Source of the DNA: Rhodospirillaceae bacterium
GTDB lineage: Bacteria; Pseudomonadota; Alphaproteobacteria; Thalassobaculales; Thalassobaculaceae
Length of the DNA stretch: 64,000 nucleotides
NCBI GenBank assembly: GCA_018401495.1
Contig: JAGYJX010000031.1
Coordinates: 62,001 to 126,000, forward strand
Direction of reading: 5' to 3'
Each line of letters starts with the position of its first letter. The first letter of the stretch is position 1. The notes under the pieces were generated by a model that made no database searches, had not been told where the DNA came from, and saw nothing but the letters and a program-made list of their open reading frames with translations. The position numbers and the translations under genes are program-made. Below, one piece after another: positions 1 through 13,223 of this stretch.

Positions 1-3000
1 AGGAGCTCGGGGCCGGCCGCGAGCTCGGCATGAACCTGTACCGCCCGGTCGGGGCGGACGACGACGTGCTGCATCTCAAGCTGTTCCACGCCGGCTCGCC
101 GGTGCCGCTGTCGGACGTCATGCCGATGCTGGAGAACATGGGGGTGCGGGTGCTCTCGGAGGTGCCGTTCGAGGTGGCGCCCGGCAACGCCGCCGACGGC
201 GTCTGGATCCACGATTTCGCGATGCGGCTGCGCGACGGCGGCGACATCGACCTCGGCGAGATCAAGCAGCCGTTCCAGGAGGCGTTCGCCGCGGTCTGGA
301 CCCGGCGCATGGAGAACGACGGCTTCAACAGCCTGGTGCTGGGCGCCGGGCTGACCTGGCGCGAGGTCACGGTGCTGCGGGCCTACGCCAAGTACCTGCG
401 GCAGGCGGCGTTCACGTTCTCGCAGGAGTACATGGAGGAGGCGCTGCGGCGCTATCCGAAGATCGCCCGCCGGTTGGCGAGGCTGTTCGTGGCGCGCTTC
501 GATCCCGACGTCGACGCCGACCAGCGCGCGGCGCGCTGCCTGGAGCTGACCGCGGCCATCGACGCCGGCCTGGAGCGGGTGCTCAACCTCGACCAGGACC
601 GCATCCTGCGGCGCTTCCTGAACCTGATCCAGTCCAGCCTGCGCACCAACTTCTTCCAGCCGGGCGCCGACGGCCAGCCCAAGGACTACCTGTCGATCAA
701 GCTCGACAGCCGGGCCGTCGAGGAGCTGCCGCTGCCGCGCCCGCTGGTCGAGATCTGGGTGTACTCGCCGCGCGTCGAGGCCGTCCACCTGCGCGGCGGC
801 AAGGTGGCGCGCGGCGGCATCCGCTGGTCCGACCGGCGCGAGGATTTCCGCACCGAGATCCTCGGGCCTGATGAAGGCCCAGCAGGTCAAGAACGCGGTC
901 ATCGTCCCGGTCGGCTCGAAGGGCGGGTTCGTGGTGAAGCGCCCGCCGGTCGGCGGCAGCCGCGACGAGATCCAGGCCGAGGGCATCGAGTGCTACAAGG
1001 TGCTGATGCGCGGGATGCTGGACATCACCGACAACTTCAAGGGTCCCGGCATCGTCCCGCCGCCCCGGGTGGTGCGCTACGACGACGACGATCCCTACCT
1101 GGTGGTCGCCGCCGACAAGGGAACGGCGACCTTCTCGGACATCGCCAACGCGGTCAGCCAGTCCTACGGCTTCTGGCTCGACGACGCCTTCGCGTCGGGC
1201 GGATCGGCCGGGTATGACCACAAGAAGATGGGTATCACCGCCCGCGGCGCCTGGGAATCCGTCAAGCGGCACTTCCGCGAGCTCGGGCGCGACATCCAGA
1301 CCGAGCCGTTCACGGTTGTCGGCGTCGGCGACATGTCGGGCGACGTGTTCGGCAACGGCATGCTGCTGTCGAAGCAGATCCGCCTGCTCGGCGCGTTCAA
1401 CCACCTGCACGTCTTCGTCGACCCCGATCCGGACCCGGTCGCCGGCTTTGCCGAGCGCCAGCGGCTGTTCGACCTGCCGCGCTCCAGCTGGGCGGACTAC
1501 GACGCCGCGCTGATCTCGCGCGGCGGCGGGGTGTTCGAGCGCAGCGCCAAGTCGATCCGCCTGACCCCCGAGATCAAGGCGCTGTTCGGCCTCGCCACCG
1601 ACACCGTCACGCCGAACGACCTGATCAAGGCGATGCTGGCCGCCGAGGCCGACCTGCTGTGGTTCGGCGGCATCGGAACCTACGCCAAGGCCAGCCGGGA
1701 ATCCGCCGCCGAGGTCGGCGACCGGGCCAACGACGCGGTCCGGATCGACGCCACCCAGATCCGCGCCAAGGTGGTCGGCGAGGGCGCCAATCTGGGGGTC
1801 ACCCAGCGCGCCCGCATCGAGTACGCGCTGCGCGGCGGCCGCATCAACACCGACGCCATCGACAACTCGGCCGGCGTCGACTGCTCCGACCACGAGGTCA
1901 ACATCAAGGTCCTGCTCGGCGCGGTCGTCGCCGACGGCGACATGACCCTGAAGCAGCGCGACGCCCTGCTGGAGACGATGACCGACGAGGTCGCCCAGCT
2001 CGTGCTGCGCGACAACTACGAGCAGACCCAGGCGCTGTCGCTCGCGGAATTCCGCGGCACCGCGATCCTGGACGCCCAGTGCCGGCTGATCCGCGAACTC
2101 GAGCGCGGTCACCTCAAGCTCAACCGGGCGATCGAGTTCCTGCCCGACGACGAGGCGCTGGCCGAGCGGTCCGCCGACGGGATCGGGCTGACCCGGCCGG
2201 AAATGGCGGTGCTGCTCGCCTACGCCAAGATGGAGCTGTACGACGAGCTGCTCGACAGCGACCTGCCGGACGATCCCCAGCTCGGCATCGACCTGGCGCT
2301 GTACTTCCCGGAGCGGCTGCGCGGCGGCTACAGCGGCGCGCTGGCCGAGCACCGGCTGCGCCGCGAGATCATCGCCACCTCGGTCACCAACTCGATGATC
2401 AACCGGGTCGGCGCGACCTTCGTGAACAGCATGCACGAGCAGACCGGGGCGCTGCCGTCCGACGTCGCGCGGGCCTACGCGATCGTGCGCGACGTGTTCG
2501 GCCTGCGGCCGCTGTGGGAGGGCATCGAGAGCCTCGACACCAAGGTCCCCGCGGCCCTGCAGGCCACCATGCTGCTGGAGATCCAGGGGCTGGTCGAGCG
2601 CCTGACGGTGTGGTTCCTGCGCAACGGCCGCCAGCCGCTCGACATCGCCGGCCACGTCGCCGAGTTCGGGCCCGGGCGTGGCGGAGCTCAAGGCGTCGCT
2701 CGACCGAGGTGCTCGGGCCGCTCGACCGCGACCTTCTGGCGGAAGCCGCCGGGCGGTTCACCGGCCAGGGCGTGCCGGCCGATCTGGCCACCGCGATCGC
2801 CTCGCTCGACGTGCTGGCGTCGGCCTGCGACGTGGTCCGGCTGGCCGCCGCCGCCGGCCAGCCGGTCGGCCGGGTGGCGACCGTGTACTTCGGCGTCGGC
2901 GCCCGGTTCGCCCTCGACTGGCTGCGCGAGACGGCGGGCAGCCTCGCCGCCGAGACGCACTGGCAGAAACTGGCGGTCGGCGCGCTGATCGACGACTTCT

Positions 3001-3245
3001 ACGGGCACCAGAGCGTGATCGCCCAGGACGTCCTCGCGGTCGCCGGCGCCGTCGCGGACGCCGGGCGCAAGCGCAAGCCGGCGGCCGACGGGGCGCAGGC
3101 CGCGATCGCCCGGTGGGCCGAGGCCCGCCCCGACGGGGTGGCGCGCACCGACCGGCTGCTGGCCGACATCCGGGCGTCGGAACCGGTCGACCTGGCCATG
3201 CTCGCGGTCGCCAACGGCCAGATGCGCGCGCTGCTGGCCCGGTGA
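1..3245 (+). CDS. gdhB: NAD-specific glutamate dehydrogenase (large, Bac_GDH type), 5' end missing
   Basis: Catalyses NAD-dependent oxidative deamination of glutamate to 2-oxoglutarate and ammonia in the cytoplasm. The window opens inside the gene; about 1080 codons are present of a family whose members are about 1600 residues long, so roughly the N-terminal third is missing. The catalytic segment is recognisable around 810-960: ARGGIRWSDRREDFRTE, then LMKAQQVKNAVIVPVGSKGGF with the substrate-binding lysine region. The NAD-binding part follows (GVGDMSGDVFGNGML near 1320-1365). The frame breaks three times, each by one extra base: near 866 (extra C before CTGATGAAG), near 2678 and near 2704. 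With these removed the protein reads through to the TGA at 3243. Family assignment is secure; I regard the breaks as sequence errors. Confidence 0.93.
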
Positions 3246-3658
3246 CGGAGAACTCGGCGGCCAGCCGTCCGGCCTTGGACGGCGCGCGGGTGACCTGGCG
3301 GGTCGACCCGGACCGGCGGCGGCTGATGATCGCCTGCCGGGGCGGCGTCACCGACGTCGATCTGCTGGACGCCATCCCGCGGATCTGGCGCCACCACCCG
3401 GAGGTGATCGGCTACGATTCCGTGGTCGACACCCGCGGGCTGACCAGCGAGGGTGGCTGGAGTTGGCCGGCCCTGCGCGAGATCGCCCGACAGTGGCGCG
3501 AGTTCGCGGAGGGCCGGGATCGACGGGCGGCGCACCGCCATCGTCACAACCGATACCTGGGTCGCCATGCTGGTCGGGGCGTTCGTGATCGACTACCGGG
3601 GCCGTCGGTTCCGCTGCTTCACCGACCTCGAATCCGCCCTCGAGTGGACGCAGCGGCC

Positions 3659-3662
<4 letters not shown>
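3242..3662 (+). CDS. STAS/SpoIIAA-like small protein
   Basis: A protein of about 139 residues. The GTG start overlaps the TGA of the glutamate dehydrogenase gene, which suggests translational coupling. It reads as alternating strands and helices (VTWRVDPDRRRLMIACRGG, GYDSVVDTRGL, RTAIVTTDTWVAMLVGAFVI). This resembles SpoIIAA/STAS-like domain proteins that bind membranes or partner proteins; that likeness comes from pattern only and no function is known. One extra G in the GGG run at 3516-3518 breaks the frame, and removing it gives a continuous protein ending at the TGA at 3660. The next gene starts inside this stop. Confidence 0.6.
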
Positions 3663-6157
<2,495 letters not shown>

Positions 6158-6202
6158 TCAGTATGACCCAAGATATTGGGGTAGGACTCTTCCGCAAACG
6201 CC

Positions 6203-6865
6203 TCATCCGGCGTCTTCGCCCAGCACGGCCCGGATCGGGCGCGAAGCTGCGCCGATGGTGTTCCGTCGGCCCCAGGCGGCGCAGCGCCGCCTGGTGGGCG
6301 GGCGTTCCGTAGCCGACGTTGGTCTCCCAGCCGTAGCCGCCGTGGCGGGCGGCCAGCGCGATCATCTCGGCGTCGCGAGCCTGCTTGGCGACGATGGCGG
6401 CGGCCGCGATGGTCAGGCAGAGCGCATCGCCGCGCACGATGGCCCGGCCCGGATAGCGCCAGCCCGGGAGCCTGTTGCCGTCGACCAGGACGAGGTCGGG
6501 CGCCCGCGGCAGCGTCGCCACCAGCGCGTCGACGGCGCGCGTCATCGCCAGCATCGAGGCCTGCAGGATGTTCACGGCGTCGATCTCGGCGACCTCGGCG
6601 CGTCCCAGCGCGGTGCGGGCGTGCGGCGCGAACGCCGCCAGCGCGGCTCGGCCCGCCGCGCCGCCGAGAGCGCCTTGGAATCGGCGACAAGACCGGCGGC
6701 ATCGGTCGGCAGGGCCCGGAGGTCGAGGATGGCGGCGGCGGCCACCACCGGCCCCGCCCACGGGCCGCGGCCTACCTCGTCGACGCCGATCACCAGCGCG
6801 CCGTCGAAGGCGCCGGCAGCGCGCTCCAGATCGGACGTCGGGCGGGTCGTCGGATCGACTGTCAT
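6203..6865 (-). CDS. rnhB: Ribonuclease HII
   Basis: Removes RNA from RNA-DNA hybrids and single ribonucleotides from DNA. The N-terminal [20 protein letters not shown] contains the DEVGRG motif, with the first catalytic Asp and Glu. Further conserved parts are [17 protein letters not shown] and the C-terminal HHRRSFAP. The ATG at 6865 gives about 15 residues before the core, normal for alphaproteobacteria. The frame breaks near 6655 (CCGCG where three bases are expected) and near 6232 (extra C in GCGCCCGATC). With the second corrected the protein ends [14 protein letters not shown] at the TGA 6203-6205, the usual family ending. It lies upstream of ccrM in the same orientation. Confidence 0.92.
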
Positions 6866-7035
6866 GAGGCTCCGGACGCCGGTCTGAGCCGCCTTTCAAC
6901 TCCGAACGGAGTTTTTTGCGGCCTTCCCGGTGCTACCATCCAACGACAATCGGATCAATTGGATATGGCCAACAGCTCAGACGGTGCGCGACGCGCGAGC
7001 CTACCGGCGGTGGCCGCCGTTCGCGCTGCGGGGCG

Positions 7036-8284
7036 TCAATCACCGAACAGCGACAGCTGCGCGCCAGCCCGCCCAGGAGCCCTGAAAAGGCTGGTGTCGA
7101 GGGCGACGGTCCGGCGGGCCAGCCCGAGACGGCGGCAGGCAGCCCGGAAGCGTTGCGCGATCATCTGGGCGTAGGGGCCTTCGCCGCGCATGCGGGTGCC
7201 CCACTCGGCCTGATAGAGCTCGCCGTTGCGGGTCTGGCGGACCAGCGAAAGCACGCGGTCGGCCCGGTCGGGGAAATGCGCCCGCAGAAATTCCTCGACC
7301 AGCGCGGCGATCTCCAGCGGCAGGCGCAGCATCACCCAGGTTGCGGATTCCGCGCCCGCAGCGACCGCCGCCTCGAGGATCGGCTCGATCTCGTGGTCGT
7401 TGATCGCCGGGATCACCGGCGCCACCAGCACGCTGGCCGGCACGCCGGCGTCGACGCAGGCGCGGATCGCCGCCAGCCGCTTGTCCGGCCTCGGCGCGCG
7501 CGGCTCCAGCGTTCGCGCCAGCGCGCCGTCCAGGGTGGTGACCGAGATGCCGACCTTGGCCAGGCCCCTGGCGGCCATTTTTGCCAGGATGTCCAGGTCG
7601 CGCACCACCAGGTCGGACTTGGTGACGATCATGACAGGATGGTCGTGCTCCGCCAGGACCTCCAGGATTCCCCGGGTGATCCGCATCTCGCGCTCGATCG
7701 GCTGGTAGGGATCGGTGTTCGTTCCAAGCGCGATCGGCGCGCAGTCATACCCTTTGCGGGCCAGTTCCTGGCGCAGCAGGGCTGGCGCGTCGGGCTTGGC
7801 GACGAGCCGGGTCTCGAAGTCGAGTCCGGGCGACAGGCCGAGCCAGGCGTGTGTCGGGCGCGCGAAGCAGTAGACGCAGCCGTGCTCGCAGCCGCGGTAC
7901 GGATTGATGGAGCGGTCGAAGGGGACGTCTGGCGATTGGTTGCGCGCGATCACCGTCCGGCTGGCGTCGATCGCCACCGTGGTCCGCAGCTTCGGCTCCT
8001 CGTCCTCGGGCGCGACCGGCGCGATGGCCGGCGGCGACCAGCCGTCGTCGACCCGCTCGCGGGCGTGCGGCCTCGTACCGGCCGCTGCGGTTGGAGACGG
8101 CACCGCGACCCTTGCGCGGCACCGCCGCAAGCACGTCGCTCGGCAGGGAGTCGACCGGCGGTCCGGCATCGCGATCCTGGGGCACATCGGCATCGCCGAA
8201 CTCGACCTCCGGCGCATCCTGCGCGAAGTCGTCGGCGAACACCTCCAGCGGATCGACGGTCGGGCGGGAACGGGCGCGGGACAT
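7036..8284 (-). CDS. Radical SAM protein, PA0069 family
   Basis: A radical S-adenosylmethionine enzyme whose reaction has not been established. The 4Fe-4S motif CEHGCVYC (CxxxCxxC) follows DRSINPYRG, and downstream elements typical of this family are present: LGTNTDPYQPIER, VMIVTKSDLVVRD, VGISVTT. The C terminus carries LYQAEWGTRMRGEGPYA. The family is distantly related to spore photoproduct lyase-like proteins. The ATG at 8284 (MSRARSRPT) was preferred to a TTG 30 bases upstream. One extra base near 8070 breaks the frame. About 410 residues after correction. The gene lies apart from any obvious operon partner; 170 bases separate it from rnhB. Confidence 0.85.
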
Positions 8285-8421
8285 GCCGCCAGGATAGGCC
8301 GACAAATCGAACAAATCAAGAACACGACAGGATCGGTCGAGCCGGTGCGCCGCCGATCAGGCTGCAGGCCGGCCGCGCGCGGCACGCGCCTTGTCAGCCG
8401 GCGGCCCGATACCGGACGGCT

Positions 8422-8625
8422 TCAGGCCGGCGCCGATCCGTCGTCCTCGGGCGCGAGCTTGCGGCCGTCATGGGCGCGCTCGGCGGCGCCGCGCTCGGCG
8501 TCCTCAAGGCGCTTTTCGAGTTTGGTGCGGCCGTGCCGGGCGCGGTTCGCCTCGGCCTCAGACTCGCGCTCGGCGCGCTCCTTCTGTTTGCGAAACGTCC
8601 GCAGGTTGATGACGTTGCCGGTCAC
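8422..8625 (-). CDS. DUF4169 family protein
   Basis: A 67-residue, highly charged protein starting MTGNVINLRTFRKQKERAER, the signature opening of the alphaproteobacterial DUF4169 family. The rest is one long Arg/Glu/Lys/Ala-rich helix. No function is known. The GTG start lies within the GTGA that also holds the stop of the upstream kinase-like gene, so the two are probably translated together. Confidence 0.8.
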   Translation of the reverse strand: MTGNVINLRTFRKQKERAERESEAEANRARHGRTKLEKRLEDAERGAAERAHDGRKLAPEDDGSAPA

Positions 8626-9656
8626 GGGATCAGTTCCTCCGCGGTGAACGCATCGGTTCCGGCCCATTGCCCACGGGCCGCCTCCATCATCGCCGGATCG
8701 ACGAACCGCGCAAGCCGCCTCGCCAGCCCGGCGGTCGCCGGTTCGGGAGAGGCGAGCGCCGCCGCCAGGTCGTTGCGCGCCGCCCAGGCGCAGGCCCAAC
8801 TGGTGGTGCGCAGCCAGACCAGCCGCCGATAGCCGAGGATGTGCGGGCGTACCGCGTCGGCCAGATCCCGCGGCACCGTCATCGCCCAGGCCCGATGGAA
8901 ACGAACGATGTCGGCCCGGCCGGCATCGCCGGTCACCCTCGGGTCCCACCGCAGCGAGGTCGGCAGGCTGGCGTGGGCGAGGTCGACCGCCGGGCTGTCG
9001 TAGACCGGGCGCTCGACATCGAGCATCACGGCCGTACCGTCCGGGCGGATCAGGAAGTTGCCGGGGTGGGTGTCGGCGAGCGCCAGGCGCGGTTCCGGTC
9101 GTTGCTCCGGACGGCCGGCCGCCGCCGCCGCCGTCTCCTCCTCCAGAAGCCGGCGCGCCGCCGGAACCAGGCGGTCGCCGACGGCGTCGAGTTGGTCGCG
9201 CACCACGCCGAGCAGGTAGCCCACCGGGTCGCCAGGATCGAGCAGCGGCCGGCGACGCGCCGGTGGCGGGGTCGGCAGTGCGTGCACCCCGGCCAGCGAC
9301 CGGGCCAGCGCCGGCAGGTCATCGGGCAGGACTGGCGCCCGGCCCTCGACCGCATCGACCACCAGCGCCCCCCAGGGCAGGTCCGGGCGCACCCGCAGGA
9401 TGGCGTGCAGCCGCGGCGTGGTCCCTCCGGCGGCCGCTCGGCGGAACGCTTCGGCCTCGTAGGTCAGCGCAGCCCGTGGGCTCAGCCCAAGGTGGCTCAG
9501 CTTCGGCACCCGCACCATCAGCGCGCCGCCGTCGCCGGCATCCAGGCGCCAGTGGTCGTGGACGCGGCCGGGCAGCGGCGCGACGGCCAGCCGCTCGACC
9601 GGCACGCCGAGTGCGGTCGCGAGCGACGCGCGGGACAGGAAAGGTTGGTCTACCAT
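8622..9656 (-). CDS. Aminoglycoside phosphotransferase (APH)-like kinase family protein
   Basis: An intact protein of 344 residues with the fold signature of small-molecule kinases related to APH and choline kinase. The catalytic loop reads LADTHPGNFLIR (Asp and Asn separated as in HxDxxxxN, but with the His before Asp replaced), followed by the metal-binding VMLDVERPVYDSP with Asp in place of the DFE-type motif. The substrate is unknown; there is no reason to assume antibiotic resistance. The ATG at 9656 gives MVDQPFLSRASLAT. Its stop overlaps the DUF4169 start. It is divergent from the glycosyltransferase gene. Confidence 0.75.
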   Translation of the reverse strand: MVDQPFLSRASLATALGVPVERLAVAPLPGRVHDHWRLDAGDGGALMVRVPKLSHLGLSPRAALTYEAEAFRRAAAGGTTPRLHAILRVRPDLPWGALVVDAVEGRAPVLPDDLPALARSLAGVHALPTPPPARRRPLLDPGDPVGYLLGVVRDQLDAVGDRLVPAARRLLEEETAAAAAGRPEQRPEPRLALADTHPGNFLIRPDGTAVMLDVERPVYDSPAVDLAHASLPTSLRWDPRVTGDAGRADIVRFHRAWAMTVPRDLADAVRPHILGYRRLVWLRTTSWACAWAARNDLAAALASPEPATAGLARRLARFVDPAMMEAARGQWAGTDAFTAEELIP

Positions 9657-9728
9657 CGGCCTCCCGTAGCACAGCACCCGGCCCGACGCATGCCCCCGCA
9701 CGGTTCCGATGCCCCGCCACCCGACCAC

Positions 9729-9785
9729 GCCAGGCCCGAGCACACCAGGCCCGAGCCCACCAGGCCCGACCAGGCCAGTCCCGAC
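9729..9785 (+). repeat. Short degenerate tandem repeat (CACCAGGCCCGA unit)
   Basis: Copies of CACCAGGCCCGAGCN follow each other upstream of and partly within the possible N-terminal extension of the glycosyltransferase. If translated from the ATG at 9690 they give a Pro/Arg-rich stretch. This is low-complexity sequence between two divergent genes. Confidence 0.55.
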
Positions 9786-9833
9786 CCGGCGCACTCCAGC
9801 AAGCCGCGTCCTGGCCTGCCGCGCCCGCGCGCG

Positions 9834-10565
9834 ATGCGGGCCGACCAGGCCGCCGGCGTCGGTCCGCCGGGTTCCCGACGGCTGACGCTCAGCGTGGTGA
9901 TCGCCGCCGACGGTGACACCGGGCGGCTGGAGGAGTGCCTGGCAGCGCTGCGAAGCGCGCCGGCGCGCGGCATCGATCTCGAGGTTCTGGTGGTCGCCGC
10001 GGCTTCCGGCTCGGCGGCGGATTTCCGTGCGACCGAAGCAGCCTGCTCGGCCGTCGAGGCGCGGGTCCTGGCCGTCGACGGCACCCGCGGCGCCCGGTTC
10101 GCGGCCGGCGCCCGGGCGGCCACCGGGGAGTGGCTGCTGCTGTTGCGGCCGGGGAGCGTGCTGGAGCCGGGCTGGGACGCGACGCTGATGGTGTTCGCCC
10201 ACGACGACCGCAACCGCGAACGCGGCGCGGTCTACGCCTACCGGGCCGAGGGCGAGGGGCCGGGCGCGCGCCGTGCCGAACGCGCGGCGCGGTTCCGGAA
10301 CCGTTGGCTCGGGCTGCCCTCCGGCGCCCAGGGGCTGGTGATCCGTCGGCGCTTCCTGGCGCATCTTGGGGGCGTACCGGACCTCGAGCGCGGCGAGGAT
10401 CTGGTGCTGGCGCGCGCGCTCGGCCTCGGCCGGCTGGCGTTGTTCGACGTGGCTGCACGGGTGCGGCCGGCGACCGACACCCGGGCCAGGGTCGCCGGCG
10501 CGGCCCGGATGCTGCTGTTCATCCTGCGGATGCCGCCGCGCTGGCTGCAGGGACTGGGTGATTGA
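9834..10565 (+). CDS. Glycosyltransferase family 2-like protein
   Basis: About 243 residues. The GT-A fold opening is visible as RRLTLSVVIAADGD, then EVLVVAAAS and TGEWLLLLRPGSVLEPGW, in which the usual DxD metal site is replaced by RPGS. GEDLVLARALG near the C-terminal third matches the catalytic ED region of this family. I used the ATG at 9834 (MRADQAAG) because it lies just before the conserved core; an ATG at 9690 would add a 48-residue Pro/Arg-rich extension encoded by the tandem repeat. The acceptor and sugar are unknown. The weak DxD makes activity uncertain. Confidence 0.7.
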   Translation: MRADQAAGVGPPGSRRLTLSVVIAADGDTGRLEECLAALRSAPARGIDLEVLVVAAASGSAADFRATEAACSAVEARVLAVDGTRGARFAAGARAATGEWLLLLRPGSVLEPGWDATLMVFAHDDRNRERGAVYAYRAEGEGPGARRAERAARFRNRWLGLPSGAQGLVIRRRFLAHLGGVPDLERGEDLVLARALGLGRLALFDVAARVRPATDTRARVAGAARMLLFILRMPPRWLQGLGD

Positions 10566-10595
10566 GGCCGATTACCGGGGAGCGCGGGCGGGGCT

Positions 10596-11147
10596 TCAGA
10601 CCTTGCCGCGCGACCCTTCGTGCTCGCGCAGGCGCGGCAGGATCTCGACGAAATTGCAGGGCCGATAGCGGAAGTCGAGTTGGTGCACCAGGATGTCGTC
10701 CCAGGCGTCCTTGCAGGCACCGGTCGATCCCGGCAGCGCAAACAGGTAGGTCCCGCGCGCCACCCCCGCGGTCGCCCGCGACTGGATGGTCGAGGTGCCG
10801 ATCTTCTGGAAGCTCAGCCAGCGGAACATCTCGCCGAAGCCCTCGATGCGCTTTTCGTAGACCTGCTCGAAAGCTTCCGGTGTCACGTCGCGGCCGGTCA
10901 CCCCGGTGCCGCCGGTGGCGATCACCACCTCGACGCCGTCATCGTCGATCCAGGCGCGCAGCTGCGCGACGATCGCCGGAACCTCGTCCTTGACGATCAC
11001 GCGGTCCGCGAGAGTGTGGCCGGCGTCGCCGAGCCGCTGGACCAGGGTGTCGCCGGACCGGTCGTTTTCCAGGGAGCGGGTGTCGGAGACCGTCAGAACG
11101 GCGATCCGGACGGGAATGAAGGGTCGGGTGTCGTCAATGCCGGGCAT
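10596..11147 (-). CDS. moaB: Molybdenum cofactor biosynthesis protein B
   Basis: A MoaB/Mog-type protein that adenylylates molybdopterin during molybdenum cofactor assembly; some homologues are not essential for it. Key segments are [38 protein letters not shown] and the C-terminal [18 protein letters not shown]. 183 residues, intact. The ATG at 11147 overlaps the last 14 bases of the lytic transglycosylase gene, so the two are likely cotranscribed even though they are functionally unrelated. Confidence 0.93.
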   Translation of the reverse strand: MPGIDDTRPFIPVRIAVLTVSDTRSLENDRSGDTLVQRLGDAGHTLADRVIVKDEVPAIVAQLRAWIDDDGVEVVIATGGTGVTGRDVTPEAFEQVYEKRIEGFGEMFRWLSFQKIGTSTIQSRATAGVARGTYLFALPGSTGACKDAWDDILVHQLDFRYRPCNFVEILPRLREHEGSRGKV

Positions 11148-13047
11148 CTTCCACCACCGGGACGTTGGATCCATCGGCGGATTCGTAGCGCGGCCACTCG
11201 CCCGCCGCCACCCGGTCGAGCGAGGCGACCGGCTGGCCAAGGCGATAGCGGTACACCCAGACGTTCGCGAGCACCTTCTCGATGTACTCGCGGGTCTCGC
11301 GGGACGGGATCGATTCGATGAACAGCAGGGGGTCGTCGCGGTAGTCGACGCGCTGCGACCATTTTCCGAGGTTGCCCGGTCCGGCGTTGTACGCGGCCAG
11401 CAGGCGGAACATGTCCCCCTCGACCCTGTCGAGGTCGAGCAGGTGACTGATGTAGCGCTGGCCGAGCGCGATGTTCAGTTCCGGAACGTAGAGTTCATGG
11501 CGGCTGTCGAGTTCATCGTCCTCGTCCACGAAGCTCGCCGTCAGCGGCATCAGCTGCATCAGCCCGCGGGCACCACGCGCCGACCGGGCGCGCCGGTCAA
11601 AGCCGGATTCCTGCCGGATGATCCCGTAGATGAGGGCCCGATCGACGGCGAAGCCCGAGCGCGGAATCCAGCTCGGCAGCGGGAACAGCGCCGCGTGGTA
11701 GGTCCGACCGGTCGTCACCCGGATGATGCCGGCGAGCCGGATCGCCAGCCCCGGCATGTCGTGCAGGGTGGCGATCGTCATCAACGGTTCGCGCAGCGGT
11801 TCGGCGAGGCGGGGGAACAGCTTGCGCCATTCGCGCTCGGCCCGTTCGCTCTCCCCGACCTGGAGCAGCGCGAAGGCGCGCCGGCCACCGTCGTGGGCGG
11901 CCAGCCCGCTCAGCCGCGCGGTGGTGAGCCGCGGCAGCGACCAGTCGAAGGGCACTTCGACCCCGAGGGCCTTGCGTCCGAGCAAGCCATAGAACGTGAG
12001 CGGGAACTGCGCCGCCCGGGCCAGCCAGCGGGTGGACTCGGCCGGTCGGCGCAATTGCAGGTGACCGCGCGATGCCCAGTATCCGCCGGCTGCCCGAAGC
12101 ATGCGCGACGCCCGCTCGGCCATGGCGAGGGCTTGGAAATGCTCGACCGCGGTGGTGATCCGGCCGAGCCGCCACGCGGCGAGTCCGGCGGTCCAGTGCA
12201 CCCAGGGTATGGTCTCGCCGGCGACCTCCGCGCTGGCGGAGGCGAGACGCAGCGCCTGCTGGTCCTGGCCATCGATGAAGTAACCGACGGCGATCTTGCC
12301 GCGCTGGTCGGAGTACTCGATCGGGTCCAGCAGGGTCTTGGCGTCGTCGCGGGACAGGCGGGCCAGGGCGGCGGCGGACCGGCCGCGCTGCACCAGGGTC
12401 CGCAGCTCACGCTTGAGGGCGCGGATCGCATTCTGGTCGGCGGCGCTGCGCTGGCGGGGCGAGACGTACAGGGTGACGTCGATCACCGCGTCCGGTCCGT
12501 TGCCGCCGAGGTAGCCGCCGACCGGCGGCGTCGGGTCCGCGGCGCCGGCGGGCTTGCGCTTAAGCGCCAGGCGGTGGATGCGGTCGGCGTCGGGATGATC
12601 GGCGTACAGCGCCAGCCAGCCCCGCAGATCCCGCCAGGTCGAGCGGTACGCGGTCGGGTGGAGATAGCGCTGGGCCAGCACGTGCCCCATGAGGACGCGG
12701 TCTTCGAGGGAGCGGATGACGCGGTCGGCGGCGCGAAGCTTGCCCTCGCCCTGCAGCCGGAAAATGTCCCGGTAGCGGCGCACGTCGTCGTTGGACAGCA
12801 AGCGCGGCAGCGAGTCGCCCGGAACGTTCAGGTCGTCGCGCCGCAGGTTCGGAGCCAGGAAGGCGGTCTCGAATCCGGGTCCGGTGACCAAGCCTTCACC
12901 CGGCCTCAGAACCTCGCCGACGTCCTGGGCGCGCGCCTGATCCGAGGCTCCGACCGCGGCAACGACCGCGATGGCGACCCCGAGAATGGCTCCTCGAAGG
13001 ACCCGCCGGGGCAATCGCCAAATATGTCTAAATTGTGGCGGAAGCAT
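11134..13047 (-). CDS. slt: Soluble lytic murein transglycosylase
   Basis: Cleaves the beta-1,4 glycan bond in peptidoglycan to form anhydromuropeptides in the periplasm. An intact 637-residue protein with a signal peptide (hydrophobic run ending ASDQARA), a long alpha-helical superhelix of repeat units, and a C-terminal SLT domain: catalytic Glu in [11 protein letters not shown], then [10 protein letters not shown] and [15 protein letters not shown]. This matches the Slt70-type arrangement. A GANTC cluster and a perfect DnaA box lie just upstream. Confidence 0.93.
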   Translation of the reverse strand: MLPPQFRHIWRLPRRVLRGAILGVAIAVVAAVGASDQARAQDVGEVLRPGEGLVTGPGFETAFLAPNLRRDDLNVPGDSLPRLLSNDDVRRYRDIFRLQGEGKLRAADRVIRSLEDRVLMGHVLAQRYLHPTAYRSTWRDLRGWLALYADHPDADRIHRLALKRKPAGAADPTPPVGGYLGGNGPDAVIDVTLYVSPRQRSAADQNAIRALKRELRTLVQRGRSAAALARLSRDDAKTLLDPIEYSDQRGKIAVGYFIDGQDQQALRLASASAEVAGETIPWVHWTAGLAAWRLGRITTAVEHFQALAMAERASRMLRAAGGYWASRGHLQLRRPAESTRWLARAAQFPLTFYGLLGRKALGVEVPFDWSLPRLTTARLSGLAAHDGGRRAFALLQVGESERAEREWRKLFPRLAEPLREPLMTIATLHDMPGLAIRLAGIIRVTTGRTYHAALFPLPSWIPRSGFAVDRALIYGIIRQESGFDRRARSARGARGLMQLMPLTASFVDEDDELDSRHELYVPELNIALGQRYISHLLDLDRVEGDMFRLLAAYNAGPGNLGKWSQRVDYRDDPLLFIESIPSRETREYIEKVLANVWVYRYRLGQPVASLDRVAAGEWPRYESADGSNVPVVEDARH

Positions 13048-13113
13048 GCCTCAACAACTAGGATAATTCCTCGGGTCAGACAAGCCCATGGGACGGCATC
13101 AGACGCCCAAAGA

Positions 13114-13206
13114 TGTGGATAAGTGATGCTGATTTCGTGGCAGCGCCGGCAGTCGGTCGAATCGGTCGCGAACACCCTGCGATTCGACAGAATATGCTTC
13201 GGATTC
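13114..13206 (-). promoter_or_regulatory. DnaA box and cluster of three GANTC sites upstream of slt
   Basis: The gap between slt and the uracil-DNA glycosylase gene holds a perfect DnaA box (TGTGGATAA at 13114-13122, TTATCCACA on the minus strand). Three GANTC sites follow at 13159-13163, 13181-13185 and 13202-13206. The cluster suggests cell-cycle control of slt, by analogy with Caulobacter. The sites are visible; their use is inferred. Confidence 0.4.
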
Positions 13207-13223
13207 GGCCCGGATCGTCGCGA

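Noticed and set aside
697-2691. A 664-codon minus-strand open frame opposite glutamate dehydrogenase
   Set aside because: Its translation is repetitive in Arg, Gly and Val without any domain and mirrors the codon bias of the real gene.
6898-6917. Hairpin AACTCC-GAAC-GGAGTT followed by a T run, like a terminator on the plus strand
   Set aside because: Both neighbouring genes lie on the minus strand, where no T run follows the stem. No plus-strand gene ends here.
8622-9656. Antibiotic-resistance phosphotransferase
   Set aside because: The catalytic loop differs from true aminoglycoside kinases and the neighbourhood is ordinary housekeeping; the fold is shared by many metabolic kinases.
9690-9833. 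Pro/Arg-rich N-terminal extension of the glycosyltransferase
   Set aside because: It is encoded by a simple tandem repeat, precedes a better start next to the conserved core, and has no family match.
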